DNA of 64,000 bases from Paenibacillus sp. BSR1-1 (GTDB taxonomy: Bacteria > Bacillota > Bacilli > Bacillales > Cytobacillaceae): the NCBI RefSeq assembly GCF_030403775.1, contig NZ_JAQMWQ010000006.1, forward strand, positions 62,001-126,000, written 5' to 3'. The position numbers and the translations under genes are program-made. The notes under the pieces were generated by a model, which worked only from the letters and a program-made list of their open reading frames with translations, was not told the DNA's origin and did no database searches. This document shows, in pieces, positions 55,687 through 63,905 of the stretch (the stretch's first letter is position 1; each line of letters begins with the position of its first letter).

Positions 55687-55845
55687 ATTATAGAGAACCT
55701 TAACACTAAACAATTGCTAGAAGTTATTAATAAAGCAGTTGAATTAAACTTAAGCCAAGAGTTTATTGATTTATTACGTGCTGAGGTAAACAAACGATAT
55801 ACTGTACATTTACAAAAAGAGGATATTTCACCACAACGTTCTTAA
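55687..55845 (+). CDS. Sda-like sporulation histidine-kinase inhibitor, non-canonical start
   Basis: About 50 residues. LLEVINKAVELNLSQEFIDLLRAEVNKRY follows the Sda pattern ([22 protein letters not shown] in B. subtilis) in order, including the NLS-x-EFI-x-LL turn. Sda blocks KinA autophosphorylation and holds sporulation when replication is perturbed. No good ATG/GTG/TTG fits: TTG 55621 has no ribosome site, while ATT 55687 or ATA 55690 lie 4-7 bases after GGAGTGA. If those are used this is a rare start. No DnaA boxes were seen upstream. Confidence 0.6.
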   Translation: MIENLNTKQLLEVINKAVELNLSQEFIDLLRAEVNKRYTVHLQKEDISPQRS

Positions 55846-55919
55846 ATCTAAGTTATATCTGACAAATTGATGCACCTGATAAACAATAAATCTTAATCAA
55901 AGAAAATGGAGGCACTTTA

Positions 55920-56057
55920 ATGAATGATCAAGAAAAAACTTTAATGTATAAAACTTCCATCATTTTAGGAAAAGAAACAAAAATGATGAAGTTAAATGAT
56001 ATTATTGATGAATTGATTCGGTTAATTGAATTAGGAGATAAAAAAAGTAAGTTGTAA
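55920..56057 (+). CDS. 45-aa unidentified protein
   Basis: A 45-codon gene with GGAGG seven bases before ATG 55920. The sequence ends in an amphipathic helix (MKLNDIIDELIRLIELGDKK). It is charged and soluble, follows the Sda-like gene by 75 bases and precedes a terminator at 56106. A small regulatory peptide is possible. I do not recognise a family. Confidence 0.6.
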   Translation: MNDQEKTLMYKTSIILGKETKMMKLNDIIDELIRLIELGDKKSKL

Positions 56058-56105
56058 GCTTACTTAATAGAAATGATTAAGAATCAAATATTTTTTGACC
56101 TGCTC

Positions 56106-56127
56106 AAACTGCTGGGCAGTTTTTTTA
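56106..56127 (+). terminator. Terminator after the 45-aa gene
   Basis: AAACTGC-TGG-GCAGTTT stem, then TTTTT. Confidence 0.75.
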
Positions 56128-56197
56128 TTCCTTTATAATTCTCTTTTTAAAATTAACTAGCATAACAGATTAAGAAGATGTATTTTGGGGAAATAGA

Positions 56198-56227
56198 TTG
56201 ACTTCTCTGTAAAATCTATGATATAAA
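56198..56227 (+). promoter_or_regulatory. Sigma-A-type promoter for the aldolase gene
   Basis: TTGACT (56198-56203), 18-bp spacer, TATAAA (56222-56227). The leader is about 75 nt. Confidence 0.65.
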
Positions 56228-56309
56228 CACCATAAGTTAATTTTAGTACTTAAAAGCGTGAAAGTTAAAAAAGATATTCTTAATTGAGGAAACAGGGGGA
56301 AAAACGATC

Positions 56310-57269
56310 ATGGAACAACGCACCAAAATATTAGACTGTACCATTCGAGACGGAGGCTTGGTTAACAATTGGGACTTCAGTGTCGAATTTGTTCAAGATT
56401 TGTATAATGGCCTAAGTGAAGCCGGTGTTGAATACATGGAGATCGGCTACAAAAATTCTCCAAAGCTTCTTAAAGCGACTGAGCCAAATCCATGGAGATT
56501 TCTAGACGATAATTTCCTAAAAGAAATTATTCCTGAGAAAAAATTTACCAAGCTTTCTGCTTTGGTTGATATTGGACGGGTTGATCCGAACGACATTCTT
56601 CCGAGAGAACAAAGCGTACTGGATATGATTCGAGTGGCGTGTTATATCCGGGAAGTCGATAAAGGATTAGAGTTAGTGCAAATGTTTCATGATTTGGGAT
56701 ATGAAACATCCTTAAATATCATGGCTTTATCAAGTGTACCGGAACAACAGCTGATTAAAGCGTTTCAATTGGTGAAAGAGAGTCCTGTCGATGTTGTTTA
56801 CATTGTTGATTCTTTCGGAAGCTTAGATCCTGTTGATATCGACCACCAGGTGAAAAAGTTTAAAGAGTTGATTCCTAATAAGCAGCTTGGTATCCATACC
56901 CACAACAACATGCAGCTGGCATTCGCTAACACCTTGACGGCAATTCGAAATGGCGTTACATTTTTGGATTCTTCTGTATATGGCATGGGCCGTGCTGCTG
57001 GTAATTGTAACACAGAGCTTTTGGTCAGTTACATCCAAAAACCGAGCTATGAGCTTAAGCCAGTTCTTGGCATCATAGAGAAGCATATGCTGGAAATGCG
57101 ACAACGGTGGGAGTGGGGCTACATCATTCCTTATATGATTTCTGGTGTACTAAATGAGCATCCACGTGTCGCTATGGCGTACCGCGATAGCGAAGACCGT
57201 GATAAATTTGTCGATTTTTATGATAAGGTAACATCACCAGAGGTTGCTTTGGCTCCAAATTTAAAATAG
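56310..57269 (+). CDS. DRE-TIM metallolyase/aldolase-domain protein
   Basis: A 319-aa HMGL-like TIM barrel. ILDCTIRDGGLVNNWDFS is the metal-binding D-R-D motif; HTHNNMQLAFANTL holds the metal His pair, and GMGRAAGNCNTELL is the phosphate/product loop. The group includes 4-hydroxy-2-oxovalerate aldolase and related enzymes. No partner dehydrogenase is nearby, and the substrate is unknown. It stands alone with its own promoter. Confidence 0.75.
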   Translation: MEQRTKILDCTIRDGGLVNNWDFSVEFVQDLYNGLSEAGVEYMEIGYKNSPKLLKATEPNPWRFLDDNFLKEIIPEKKFTKLSALVDIGRVDPNDILPREQSVLDMIRVACYIREVDKGLELVQMFHDLGYETSLNIMALSSVPEQQLIKAFQLVKESPVDVVYIVDSFGSLDPVDIDHQVKKFKELIPNKQLGIHTHNNMQLAFANTLTAIRNGVTFLDSSVYGMGRAAGNCNTELLVSYIQKPSYELKPVLGIIEKHMLEMRQRWEWGYIIPYMISGVLNEHPRVAMAYRDSEDRDKFVDFYDKVTSPEVALAPNLK

Positions 57270-57280
57270 GTTGAAAATGA

Positions 57281-57360
57281 AAAACTCGCTAATCTTGAAC
57301 AGCACCCGAATTGTTGGACTTAATTTTACAATGAAGGGAGCAGTACAAGGAGCGAGTTTT
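57281..57360 (+). repeat. Long-range 10-bp inverted repeat
   Basis: AAAACTCGCT (57281-57290) and AGCGAGTTTT (57351-57360) are perfect inverses 60 nt apart, followed by GTTTGTTT. It could be the aldolase terminator with a structured loop. Confidence 0.4.
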
Positions 57361-57526
57361 GTTTGTTTATGTATTGAATTGAATCCGCTTCCATGGTAAT
57401 ATAAAAACCATCAATTGTGAACAAGTTGTGAATTTTAAGAAAACTTATCATTTACTAGTTTAACAGAAAGTATAGGAGCTTCGTGAATAAATTTAATTAA
57501 TAACTTTTACCGAATGACAGTTTGTT

Positions 57527-57612
57527 GGTAGTTGGCAGTGAACCTGTTGAGGCTAACCACCTTGGAGCATTCATCCTCTTTTGCGATGAATTCTTTCCCA
57601 GGTGGTTTTTTA
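57527..57612 (+). promoter_or_regulatory. Attenuator-like leader upstream of the molybdopterin oxidoreductase
   Basis: Two exclusive stems. Stem 1: GGTAGTTGGC (57527-57536) with GCTAACCACC (57552-57561), one mismatch. Stem 2, a terminator: AACCACCTTGG (57555-57565) with CCCAGGTGGTT (57597-57607), plus an inner GCATTCATC / GATGAATTC stem and a T run (57606-57611). Forming stem 1 removes the 5' arm of the terminator. The architecture is that of a riboswitch or protein-controlled attenuator; the ligand is unknown and no known class was recognised. Confidence 0.6.
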
Positions 57613-57645
57613 TTGGAATTTAGAATATTAGAGGAGGAGCGGATC

Positions 57646-60003
57646 ATGGGGAAAACATTGCATCCGGGGCCGCAGAAAAAATCAATGGTGCCGGCACCAA
57701 AACACTGGGTAAGTCCCATTCCGTTTGGGCTGGGTAAATTAAAACCAAAACATATTCGCGATACTATGAAAGTCGTTTGGGAGAATAAAGATAATTTTGG
57801 TTATGCAGCCAATATTATCACCAAAGGGGTTTGTGATGGCTGTGCGCTTGGCGTTTCCGGTTTATATGACCAGACATTAACAGGGCCGCATGTTTGTACA
57901 ACCCGCCTAAATGTGTTAAGGCTCAATACGATGCCAGCGATTAAGCCGGAAATTCTTCATGCAGACATTGACGAATTAAGGAAATTGGACAGTACTGAGC
58001 TTCGGAAGCTTGGACGTATCCCCTATCCGTTAATTCGGAGAAAAGGGGAACGAACTTTTTCGCGTCTCACATGGGATCAAGCGATGGAAATGATAGCGCT
58101 GAAAATGCAAAAATTGAATCCAAAACAATATGCTTTTTATTTGACGGCACGCGGGATTACAAATGAAAGCTATTATGTGGCGGGGAAGGTGGCCCGTTTT
58201 CTAGGGACCAATCATATCGATAATGCATCCCGGATATGTCATGCACCAAGTAAAACCGCTTTAAAGCGTTCCATAGGGGTAGGGGCTTCGACCAGTAATT
58301 ATTTAGATTGGATTGGCACTGATGTCTTGTTATTTTGGGGAAGTGTTGCATCGAATTCCTCCCCTGTATCCTCCAAATATATGCTTGAGGCCAAGAAAAA
58401 AGGAACCAAAATCATTGTCGTAAACCCGTATCGGGAGCCAGCTATGGATCAATATTGGATTCCTTCGAACCCGGAATCGGCATTGTTTGGAACAAAAATC
58501 GCGGATGATTTCTATCAAGTTAACATTGGCGGTGATATCGCCTTCATGCATGGGATTATGAAACATTGGTTTGCAATGGAAGAGAACCAATATGGCTCAG
58601 CGATTAATCATGAGTTTATTGAGACTCATGTAAATGGCTATGAAGAGCTAAAGAAAAAGGTTCAAGAACAAAGCTGGGAATCGATCGTTGAATCCTCAGG
58701 AGTTCCAAAGGAACGAATTATAGAACTGGCAGAGCTTTTAGCCAAAAGCAAGAATGCGGTGTATGCATGGGCACTTGGGCTTACGATGCATTCCTTTGCA
58801 ACAGACAATATCTCTCAAGTGGCAAACCTGGCTCTGCTTCGTGGACATCTTGGACGAAAGCATGCAGGTCTGATGCCGTTCCGGGGTCACTCTAGTGTAC
58901 AAGGAAGCGGCGAGATGGGGGCAGATCCATTCGTATTACCTGGCGGAGGATGGGATTCGACTAACGCAGAGAAAATCGAAAAGCTTTGGGGATTTGAACT
59001 TCCAAAGTGGCAGGGAGATATCGTGGGGGTAACACTGGAAAACATCGTGCTTCCGGATGATCACGAGCGAAAAATCAAGCTGTATTACTTATCCGGTGGG
59101 AACTTTTTAGAAACGATGCCGGACCCTGATTTTATAGAAAAAGCATTATCTGAATTGGAGGTACGTGTTCACCAGGATATTATTTTAAACACCTCGACCT
59201 TGGTTGATGCTAAAGAGGCGGTTATCGTATTGCCGGCAAAAACACGATACGAGCAGGAGGATGGGGGCACGAGTACATCAACGGAACGGATGGTCTATTT
59301 CTCACCTGAGATTCCCGGCAATAAAAATAGAATCGAAGAAGCAAGAGCAGAATGGAAAATTTATATAGATCTTGCCAAGCGTGTCAAACCCGAATCGGCC
59401 CATTTGATTCATTTTGCCAATGGTTATGCCGTCCGGGAGGAAATCGCAAAAGCAAATCCTGATTATGAAGGCATCCAACACTTAAAAAACCAGGGAGACT
59501 CCTTTCAGTGGGGCGGCGCATGGTTATGTGAGGACGGGATCTGCCCGACCTCTGATGGAAAGGGAACATTGATTCCAGTTGAGATTCCAGATTTAAATAA
59601 AAAACCTGAACAATTTATCGTCACATCCCGCCGCGGCAAGCAGTTTAATTCAATGGTTTATAACGAGGTGGATCCGTTAAACGGTGCTGGCCGGTATGAC
59701 GTTCTCATGAATGCAGTTGATGCTAAAAAACTGAGCATCGCGGAAGGTGAAGGAATTGTTGTATATAACGGTTTTGGAGTATTCCAAGGCAAAGCAAAAT
59801 TCGTTGAAATTGCACCAGGGAATATTGAAGTTCACTTCCCGGAAGGAAACTTCTTGCTCCCGCGCGGCCGGTATGAGAAATTTGCCGGAATTCCGGATTA
59901 CAATATCACGGTTTATGTTGAAAAGGCAGAGAGATATAATGCCAGAAAGGATACAGATTACCTTGAAAATTCAATTCCTGACCTGGAAACAGAAGTAGGT
60001 TAA
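57646..60003 (+). CDS. FdhF/YdeP-family molybdopterin oxidoreductase
   Basis: A 785-aa molybdopterin enzyme related to formate dehydrogenase alpha subunits, of the YdeP type. Residues 55-75 hold GVCDGCALGVSG; RICHAPSKTALKRSIGVGAS and FWGSVASNSSPVSSKYMLEA bind the cofactor, and a C-terminal aspartate-decarboxylase-like fold carries TSRRGKQFNSMVYNEVDPL. No ferredoxin domain is present. Formate or another acid may be the substrate. ATG 57646 follows GAGGAGG, downstream of the attenuator. FdhD follows 24 bases later. Confidence 0.88.
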   Translation: MGKTLHPGPQKKSMVPAPKHWVSPIPFGLGKLKPKHIRDTMKVVWENKDNFGYAANIITKGVCDGCALGVSGLYDQTLTGPHVCTTRLNVLRLNTMPAIKPEILHADIDELRKLDSTELRKLGRIPYPLIRRKGERTFSRLTWDQAMEMIALKMQKLNPKQYAFYLTARGITNESYYVAGKVARFLGTNHIDNASRICHAPSKTALKRSIGVGASTSNYLDWIGTDVLLFWGSVASNSSPVSSKYMLEAKKKGTKIIVVNPYREPAMDQYWIPSNPESALFGTKIADDFYQVNIGGDIAFMHGIMKHWFAMEENQYGSAINHEFIETHVNGYEELKKKVQEQSWESIVESSGVPKERIIELAELLAKSKNAVYAWALGLTMHSFATDNISQVANLALLRGHLGRKHAGLMPFRGHSSVQGSGEMGADPFVLPGGGWDSTNAEKIEKLWGFELPKWQGDIVGVTLENIVLPDDHERKIKLYYLSGGNFLETMPDPDFIEKALSELEVRVHQDIILNTSTLVDAKEAVIVLPAKTRYEQEDGGTSTSTERMVYFSPEIPGNKNRIEEARAEWKIYIDLAKRVKPESAHLIHFANGYAVREEIAKANPDYEGIQHLKNQGDSFQWGGAWLCEDGICPTSDGKGTLIPVEIPDLNKKPEQFIVTSRRGKQFNSMVYNEVDPLNGAGRYDVLMNAVDAKKLSIAEGEGIVVYNGFGVFQGKAKFVEIAPGNIEVHFPEGNFLLPRGRYEKFAGIPDYNITVYVEKAERYNARKDTDYLENSIPDLETEVG

Positions 60004-60027
60004 TTCTAATAGGAAGGAGAAAGCACT

Positions 60028-60831
60028 GTGATAAATGAAATCACTACTCTGAAAAACATTGTCAGGTATAATGGACAGAGATTTGTTGAGGTTGAGGATG
60101 ACATAGCAATCGAATCAGCCTTAACGATCATATTAGACGGAGACGAGTTTGCCACAATGGTATGCACCCCTTCTGAATTGCAGGAATTGGTGGTTGGGTT
60201 TTTAGCTTCTGAAGGAGTGATTCGGAGCTATTCAGATATCAAATCGCTTCACATCGATGAGGATAAGGGATTCGCATATGTGGATCTAATAAACCAACAT
60301 TCAATTCAAAAAGATTTTCATTCGAAGCGATTTATTGGATCCTGTTGTGGTAAAGGGCGTCAGTTTTACTTTCATAATGATGTCAAAACAGCAAAAACCG
60401 TCAGATCAAATTTGACGATTACACCTCATCAATGCCGAAAATTAATGGAGAAACTTCAGGAAAGCTCTCCACATTTTCAGCAAACAGGGGGCGTGCATAA
60501 TGCCGCTTTATGCACAATGGACGGAATCATTATATCAAGAACCGATATAGGAAGGCATAATGCCTTGGATAAACTTTTTGGCTATTGCATTATCCATAAA
60601 ATTCCACTAAAGGAAAAGATTATAGCCTTTAGCGGCCGAATCTCATCGGAGGTTTTACTAAAAGCAGCTAAGATTGGAGTGGGCATAATCCTATCGAAAT
60701 CCGCCCCAACGAATCTCGCCTTAAGTCTGGCGGATGAACTTGGAATTACCGCTGTTGGCTTTATTCGTGAAAACGGATTTAATGTGTACACCCATCAAGA
60801 ACGGATCCAAGAATTAGTAACTCATGACTAA
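60028..60831 (+). CDS. fdhD: Formate dehydrogenase accessory sulfurtransferase FdhD
   Basis: A 267-aa FdhD protein. The sulfur-carrying Cys motif GSCCGKG is at about residue 110; QQTGGVHNAALC and SRTDIGRHNALDKLFGYCI are family hallmarks. It passes sulfur from a cysteine desulfurase to the Mo-bis-MGD cofactor. Its adjacency to the upstream oxidoreductase marks that protein as the client. The GTG start has AAGGAG upstream. Confidence 0.93.
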   Translation: MINEITTLKNIVRYNGQRFVEVEDDIAIESALTIILDGDEFATMVCTPSELQELVVGFLASEGVIRSYSDIKSLHIDEDKGFAYVDLINQHSIQKDFHSKRFIGSCCGKGRQFYFHNDVKTAKTVRSNLTITPHQCRKLMEKLQESSPHFQQTGGVHNAALCTMDGIIISRTDIGRHNALDKLFGYCIIHKIPLKEKIIAFSGRISSEVLLKAAKIGVGIILSKSAPTNLALSLADELGITAVGFIRENGFNVYTHQERIQELVTHD

Positions 60832-60848
60832 TTGAGAGGGAAATGGAA

Positions 60849-61236
60849 ATGAAAAAGATACTAGTTACAGGTTTTGACCCGTTTGGCGGTGAGCCTGTCC
60901 AATCCCGCGCTCAAAGCAGTAAAGCAATTAGATGGAAAAATAATTAGAGGCTATGAAGTTATTACATGGGAAATACCTACGGTTTTCGGCAAAGCAATTA
61001 CCAGGCTTATAGAGGCAATTGATGAAATCAATCCTGATCTTGTCATTTGCGTGGGTCAGGCAAGAGGGAGGTCCACGATCACTCCGGAACAGGTAGCCAT
61101 CAATGTGGATGATGCAAGAATCGCGGATAACGAGAATAATCTGCCAATTGAATTAGAGATTGTTCCAGGCGGTCCATCTGCATACTTTACCAATCTGCGA
61201 AAAGGAACAGCGGGTTTTCATGTTGCCAAAAGGTAA
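60849..61236 (+). pseudogene. pcp: Broken pyrrolidone-carboxylate peptidase (pcp)
   Basis: ATG 60849 opens MKKILVTGFDPFGGEPV, the exact pcp N-terminus, but the frame is lost at 60899-60900, where one extra C separates it from NPALKAVKQLDGKIIRGYEV in the next frame. The second frame runs normally (VICVGQARGRSTITPEQVAIN) to SAYFTNL near 61195, after which the expected region is missing. A TAGF remnant before the stop at 61234 may be a trace of the catalytic-Cys motif. Intact pcp is about 215 aa. The enzyme should be inactive. Confidence 0.85.
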
Positions 61237-61420
61237 ATTTCTGAAATCTCATAAAATTCTGTTGCCTTTGAAAGCGTTTGCAATTATAGTGATTATAGGC
61301 GGATGCAAACAACGCTTTTTAAACAAACCTAGACTATCAAAATGGCTTTCAAGAACAACTTAGTACATTCAGAGGAGTAATAAAAGGTGCTAATATTGTA
61401 CTAGGAGAGGGGAATTTGAT

Positions 61421-61537
61421 ATGGGGAATTGTTTGATTAAACCTTTAAAAGATCTAATTTATACGGTAAAAGTAGATTACCGTGAACTTACTGACGAGGA
61501 ACAATGGGAAATCATAGCAAAGTCTTTTAAATATTAA
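61421..61537 (+). CDS. 38-aa unidentified protein
   Basis: ATG 61421 follows GAGAGGGG by eight bases and opens 38 codons (start MGNCLIKPLKDLIYTVKVDY, then RELTDEEQWEII). It lies between the broken pcp gene and a strong terminator, which supports expression. No family recognised. Confidence 0.5.
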   Translation: MGNCLIKPLKDLIYTVKVDYRELTDEEQWEIIAKSFKY

Positions 61538-61567
61538 ATTTAATTTGAGGAAGCTAATCATAGCTTT

Positions 61568-61620
61568 AAATCCCCTGCATGAATGTCATTTAAAAAGGCA
61601 TTCATGCAGGGGATTTTTTT
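61568..61620 (+). terminator. Strong terminator
   Basis: AAATCCCCTGCATGAATG pairs with CATTCATGCAGGGGATTT over 18 bp, then TTTT. Confidence 0.9.
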
Positions 61621-61744
61621 GATGTTAATAGGGATATTTAGGTTCGGTATGTATTAGCTGATTGAATCAAAAAATAATATTTAAATTATAGGATAAAAGA
61701 AAAGGAGAGTAAAATCATAACAAATAAACGTGGAGGTACATGCC

Positions 61745-63775
61745 ATGACGTTAAACCCCAAGAATTTTATTAAAAAGTGTTTGAAAGCAGTCCCATATGT
61801 AATTGCTTTATGGTTGAGTGGTGATCTTGCAAGTAGTACGTATGCTTCCATACTGCAAAAACCTGTTAAACCTAAAGGTGCAACAGAAATAACCAAAAAG
61901 GTAAATGCAAACATTAAAAGTCAATTGAATTTTGCAGATAGACAGGATTTTGAGGATGCACATCGAGGTTTCCTTGCTCCATTAGAGCCAGTATTGAAAA
62001 CCGATAATGGTGATTTACCTATAAATTTTTCTAAACTTGCAGCAATAGTTAATACTCCTGCATCGCCATCTACCGTTAACCCTAGTTTGTGGCGTTCAGC
62101 CCAATTACAAAATATCGGCGGGTTATTTATGGTGAAAGATGGGGTTTTTCAAATTAGAGGTTTGGATATTGCGGTCATGACTATTATAGAAGGAAAAGAA
62201 GGTATCGTCATTTGTGATACACTGACTACAAAAGAAAATGCCAAAACAGCATTAGAGTTGTATTTTAAAGTAAGAGGTAAAAAACCGGTTACCGGTATCG
62301 TAGTCAGTCATAGTCACATAGACCATTTTGGTGGAATGCAAGGGGTGATGCAATATGCAGAACATCCAACTATTCCAGTGGTGGCTCCTGATGGATTTAT
62401 GGATGAGGCTGTTAGTGAAAATGTCCTTTTAGGAAACATCATGGCAAGACGCGCACAATATCAGTTTGCTCAAGTAATTCCTATAGGTGCTGCTGGATCA
62501 GTATCGCAAGGGATTGGACCCGCAATTCCAGAAAGTGCATCAATTGGGTCAAGTGGTATTTTAAAACCTACTATTGTCATCAAACAAGATGGTGAAAAAC
62601 AGGTGATTGATGGTGTAACCTTCTCCTTTTTGATGGCTCAAAATACAGAAGCCCCAGCAGAAATGAATGCATATATAGAAAATTATAAGACAATGTGGGT
62701 AGCAGAGAATGTTAATCATTCACTTCACAATATTTATGCGCTGCGTGGTGCAAAAACTCGTGATGCTGCGGCTTGGTCTGATGCTATTGATCGTGTAGAG
62801 AAATTTGTCCAAACAACGGATGCAGAAGTATTAATTACTTCTCATTTCTTTCCCACTTGGGGTAAAGACAGAATAAATGAATTGTTGGAAAAACAGCGTG
62901 ACCTGTATAAGTATTTACATGACCAAACGATCCGTTTAGCAAATGAAGGGTACACAATGGATGGAATTGCAGAAATGGTTACACTTCCAGATAGCTTGGG
63001 TAAATTCTGGGCAAATAGGGGCTATTATGGAACCATCAAACACAATGTAAAGGCTATCTACAACTTCTACCTAGGTTATTACAGCGGTAACCCATCTGAT
63101 TTAGATCCACTTCCACAAGAAGTTTCAGGTAAAAGATATGTAGAGTACATGGGTGGAGAAAAGAAGGTGCTAAATCGTGCAAAAGAAGACTTCAAAAAGG
63201 GTCAATATCGCTGGGTCGCACAAGTGTTGAAAAATGTGGTCATGGCAAATCCTTCAAATAATGAAGCAAAAATTCTTTTGGCGGATGCTTATGAGCAACT
63301 TGGTTATCAGGCAGAATCAGCGATCTGGCGTAACTCGTACCTCGTTGGTGCTCACGAATTAAGAAATGGTATTGATAAAAAGTTTTATGAAAGCCATAGA
63401 TTGAATACATCTGCCTTATTTGCAAATATGCCAGTAAGTGACTACTTAGACTTTCTATCTGTTAAACTGAATGGAATGAAAGCAGATAAGAAAAAAATCA
63501 CATTAACATTGTATATCATTGATACGAAGGAAAAGTTTTTGCTGATCTTAGAAAACTCAGTATTACGGTATGAAAAAGGACAAGTTTCAGTTCAGCCAGA
63601 TGCCTCCTTAACGTTAGATAAAGCTACTCTGTTCGGAATAGGTTCAGGTGCCGTAACAGTTGACCAAACAATTGCAGAAGGAAAACTGGCCATTCACGGA
63701 GACGAAGGTAAGTTAAATGATTTACTGTCTCTTATGGACAACTTTGACCCGGAACCAAACATTGTAATACCGTAA
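61745..63775 (+). CDS. Alkyl sulfatase (SdsA1/YjcS-like metallo-beta-lactamase fold)
   Basis: A 676-aa class-III alkylsulfatase. An N-terminal hydrophobic segment (AVPYVIALWLSG) suggests export. The metallo-beta-lactamase domain has the zinc motif SHSHIDH with His189, His191, Asp193 and His194, and FLMAQNTEAPAEMNAYIENY. A helical dimerisation region and a C-terminal SCP2-like domain (LSVKLNGMKADKKKITLTLY) follow. The enzyme frees sulfate from alkyl sulfates such as SDS. ATG 61745 follows GGAGGT. It adds to the sulfur-scavenging theme of the window but is 40 kb from the main region. Confidence 0.9.
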   Translation: MTLNPKNFIKKCLKAVPYVIALWLSGDLASSTYASILQKPVKPKGATEITKKVNANIKSQLNFADRQDFEDAHRGFLAPLEPVLKTDNGDLPINFSKLAAIVNTPASPSTVNPSLWRSAQLQNIGGLFMVKDGVFQIRGLDIAVMTIIEGKEGIVICDTLTTKENAKTALELYFKVRGKKPVTGIVVSHSHIDHFGGMQGVMQYAEHPTIPVVAPDGFMDEAVSENVLLGNIMARRAQYQFAQVIPIGAAGSVSQGIGPAIPESASIGSSGILKPTIVIKQDGEKQVIDGVTFSFLMAQNTEAPAEMNAYIENYKTMWVAENVNHSLHNIYALRGAKTRDAAAWSDAIDRVEKFVQTTDAEVLITSHFFPTWGKDRINELLEKQRDLYKYLHDQTIRLANEGYTMDGIAEMVTLPDSLGKFWANRGYYGTIKHNVKAIYNFYLGYYSGNPSDLDPLPQEVSGKRYVEYMGGEKKVLNRAKEDFKKGQYRWVAQVLKNVVMANPSNNEAKILLADAYEQLGYQAESAIWRNSYLVGAHELRNGIDKKFYESHRLNTSALFANMPVSDYLDFLSVKLNGMKADKKKITLTLYIIDTKEKFLLILENSVLRYEKGQVSVQPDASLTLDKATLFGIGSGAVTVDQTIAEGKLAIHGDEGKLNDLLSLMDNFDPEPNIVIP

Positions 63776-63905
63776 TAGGAAAAACAGGAATTGTAACATT
63801 CAAATGGTAGCCTTTTAATTTAGCATGGTTTACTATAAAAATAAAACGTTATGAAGTGTTTATTAAGGCATTTTTAGTAAGTGCAAGTGATCAGGAGTTG
63901 TCAAA

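Noticed and set aside
57646-60003. Selenocysteine formate dehydrogenase
   Set aside because: The frame has no internal TGA and belongs to the YdeP-type branch with ordinary codons.
61269-61282. cre-like TGAAAGCGTTTGCA downstream of the pcp pseudogene
   Set aside because: One mismatch in a W position and no promoter or intact gene near it; probably a remnant or chance match.
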